Source: Enterovirga aerilata (lineage in GTDB: Bacteria; Pseudomonadota; Alphaproteobacteria; Rhizobiales; Beijerinckiaceae). From it: a stretch of 64,000 nt of DNA. Positions 62,770 through 64,000 of this stretch are shown one piece after another (position 1 is the first letter of the stretch; each line of letters opens with the position of its first letter). Below the pieces are notes generated by a model, which saw nothing but the letters and a program-made list of their open reading frames with translations, was not told the DNA's origin and did no database searches. Location of the stretch: contig NZ_JABEPP010000001.1 of NCBI RefSeq assembly GCF_013044135.1, forward strand, positions 124,001 to 188,000. Reading direction: 5' to 3'. A program made the translations under genes and the position numbers.

Positions 62770-63435
62770 ATGAGCGGAGCCGTCGCGGCGCCGAGAAAGC
62801 CCGTCCGCCGGCTCCCGCCCGCCGATCGTCGAAAGCAGATCGTCGAGGCGGCGGTCGCCTATTTCGCCGAATTCGGCTTCGAAGGCGCGACGCGCGGGCT
62901 CGCCGAGCGGCTCGGCGTCACGCAGCCGCTGATCTACCGCTACTTCCCGTCCAAGGACGAGCTGATCCGGGCCGTCTACGAGGAGGTCTATCTCAGCCGC
63001 TGGCGCGGCGAATGGATCGAACTCCTCGGCCGGCGCGAGATGCCGCTGCGCGAGCGGCTCATCGCCTTCTACGAGGACTTCGCCCGGGTCGTGTTCGAGC
63101 CGCAATGGATGCGGATCTACATGTTCTCGGGCCTGCGCGGCCTCGACATCAACCGGTGGTGGATCTCCTTCGTGGAGGACCACGTCCTGCGCCGGGTCTG
63201 CGAGGAGGTCAGGATGATGGCCGGCCTTCCCGATCCTGCGCAGGCGCCGATCACGGCCGCCGAGATCGACGGCTACTGGCTCTTCCACGGCGGCATCTTC
63301 TATTACGGCGTCAGGGAGAACGTGTACGGGATCGTGCCGCAGACACCGCTGCCCCGCTTCATCGAGATGGCGATCGACAGCTTCCTCCAGGGCTTCCCCG
63401 CGACCGTGAAGGAGGCGGTCGCCCGGCAGGCTTGA
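62770..63435 (+). CDS. TetR/AcrR family transcriptional regulator
   Basis: A 221 aa repressor with an N-terminal helix-turn-helix (about residues 18-65, RRKQIVEAAVAYFAEFGFEG and LAERLGVTQPLIYRYF, then PSKDELIRAVYEEVY). The C-terminal half is the ligand-binding domain. ATG 62770 starts the homology; a longer frame upstream does not. It sits between the cupin-TRAP genes and the FAD monooxygenase, so it probably controls this catabolic region in response to a pathway compound. Its own operator may be the palindrome at 63452. Confidence 0.92.
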   Translation: MSGAVAAPRKPVRRLPPADRRKQIVEAAVAYFAEFGFEGATRGLAERLGVTQPLIYRYFPSKDELIRAVYEEVYLSRWRGEWIELLGRREMPLRERLIAFYEDFARVVFEPQWMRIYMFSGLRGLDINRWWISFVEDHVLRRVCEEVRMMAGLPDPAQAPITAAEIDGYWLFHGGIFYYGVRENVYGIVPQTPLPRFIEMAIDSFLQGFPATVKEAVARQA

Positions 63436-63451
63436 TCCCAGGCCGAGCCGA

Positions 63452-63469
63452 GTTTATCGGTCGATAAAC
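63452..63469. promoter_or_regulatory. Perfect palindrome between tetR and the FAD monooxygenase
   Basis: GTTTATCG-GT-CGATAAAC, perfect 8-bp arms around a 2-base centre, 17 bases before the monooxygenase start. It is the best operator-like site in the window and has the size and form of a TetR-family binding site. Confidence 0.65.
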
Positions 63470-63486
63470 AAAAGGGGGAAAGCCGG

Positions 63487-64000
63487 ATGGGATCGTGGCG
63501 GCGCGCGCTGGTGATCGGCGGCTCGGTTGGGGGGCTGTTCGCCGCGATCCGGCTCCTTCGCGACGGCTGGGACGTCGAGGTCTTCGAGCGCTCGCCCGTC
63601 GAGCTCGCGGCGCGGGGCGCGGGCATCGTGGTCCAGCCGCAGGTCGTCGCCGCGTTGCGGTCTCTCGGCCTCGGACTGACGCGCGATCTCGGCGTCGACG
63701 TGAGCCGGCGCCAGACGCTCGACCGGTCGGGCCGCGTGATCGCGCAGGCCCTCCGGCCTCAGGTCGCGACCTCATGGAACCGGCTGTTCGACATCTTGCG
63801 CACGGGCTTCCCGGGCGGGCGCTACCATCTCGGCCGCGACCTCGTCGGCGTAGAGCAGGACGGCTCGGCCGTGACGGCGCGCTTCGCCGACGGCGGCGCC
63901 GCGACGGGCGATCTCCTGGTCGGTGCGGACGGGTTCCGTTCCAGCGTGCGCCGGACTTTCGCGCCGCAGACGCGGCCCCTCTATGCCGGCTACGTCGCCT
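63487..64000 (+). CDS. FAD-dependent aromatic monooxygenase, 3' end outside window
   Basis: The first 171 codons of a group A flavin hydroxylase. The dinucleotide-binding GxGxxG-type motif reads VIGGSVGGLFAAIRLLRDGW, with a FERSP motif, GAGIVVQPQVV and GADGFRSSVRR followed by YAGYVA. This pattern resembles 2,6-dihydroxypyridine 3-hydroxylase more than the common phenol hydroxylases. AGGGGGAAA is a strong ribosome-binding site. The enzyme would hydroxylate an aromatic or hydroxypyridine substrate using NAD(P)H and O2. The frame is open to the window end. Confidence 0.88.
   Translation, partial: MGSWRRALVIGGSVGGLFAAIRLLRDGWDVEVFERSPVELAARGAGIVVQPQVVAALRSLGLGLTRDLGVDVSRRQTLDRSGRVIAQALRPQVATSWNRLFDILRTGFPGGRYHLGRDLVGVEQDGSAVTARFADGGAATGDLLVGADGFRSSVRRTFAPQTRPLYAGYVA

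Noticed and set aside
1-64000. CRISPR arrays, integrases, insertion sequences, tRNA and rRNA genes
   Set aside because: None was seen; the palindromic elements found are short intergenic repeats without spacers, transposase genes or tRNA cloverleaf features.

Overview
The window is a gene-dense, very GC-rich chromosomal segment of an alphaproteobacterium, most likely a member of the Hyphomicrobiales (Rhizobiales). The evidence is the ordered block proB/proA-nadD-rsfS-rlmH-envC-ctpA-divergent polysaccharide deacetylase-rppH, a DUF1150-Hsp20 pair, a TIGR02186-TauE pair, a PodJ-like Sel1 protein, the double-domain dCTP deaminase, and intergenic palindromes of the kind seen repeatedly in this order. 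The genus cannot be fixed from the sequence. No rRNA, tRNA, CRISPR array, integrase or insertion sequence was found, and no gene-free stretch exceeds 300 bases (largest gaps: 38166-38424, 19628-19862 and 58907-59127).

Layout. 1-9790: a broken-off vapC toxin end, then proline biosynthesis (proB, proA) with a DUF72 gene wedged antisense between them, followed by a housekeeping run for NAD synthesis, ribosome silencing, rRNA methylation, envelope hydrolase control (EnvC, CtpA, divergent deacetylase) and RNA pyrophosphohydrolase. 9791-19660: mixed genes, including a LexA-like repressor, a DUF952-thioesterase fusion, a glycosyltransferase, an alpha/beta hydrolase, DUF1150-Hsp20, an orphan histidine kinase, cysteine synthase, a PHA-system protein, an Ldh-type dehydrogenase and infC, which appears to start at AUU. 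19860-38165: a type I secretion ABC/HlyD pair, dCTP deaminase, a YddA/SbmA-like ABC exporter, AmpG-like permease, TPR-methyltransferase, a vapBC module back to back with a Lhr-type helicase-PdeM DNA repair pair, an XRE regulator, TIGR02186-TauE and the PodJ-like protein.

38425-45625: a fatty-acid beta-oxidation cluster (acyl-CoA dehydrogenase, thiolase, FadB-like multifunctional enzyme). It is interrupted by an isochorismatase-type hydrolase and by a toxin-antitoxin pair whose PIN toxin carries a clean one-base frameshift.

45751-64000: a large catabolic/transport region almost entirely on the minus strand. It holds an LLM flavin oxidoreductase, an SDR, an HpsN-like histidinol-dehydrogenase homologue, a complete LivFGMHK-type ABC importer, a CoxLSM-type molybdenum hydroxylase with an unusual active-site loop that is translationally coupled to a cyclase-family hydrolase, a TRAP transporter (DctPQM), a cupin, and a TetR regulator reading into a 2,6-dihydroxypyridine-hydroxylase-like FAD monooxygenase that runs off the end. 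The combination looks like uptake, hydroxylation and ring opening of an aromatic or N-heteroaromatic compound by a pathway I cannot name. Three different palindromic repeat elements sit in intergenic spaces of the liv part of this region.
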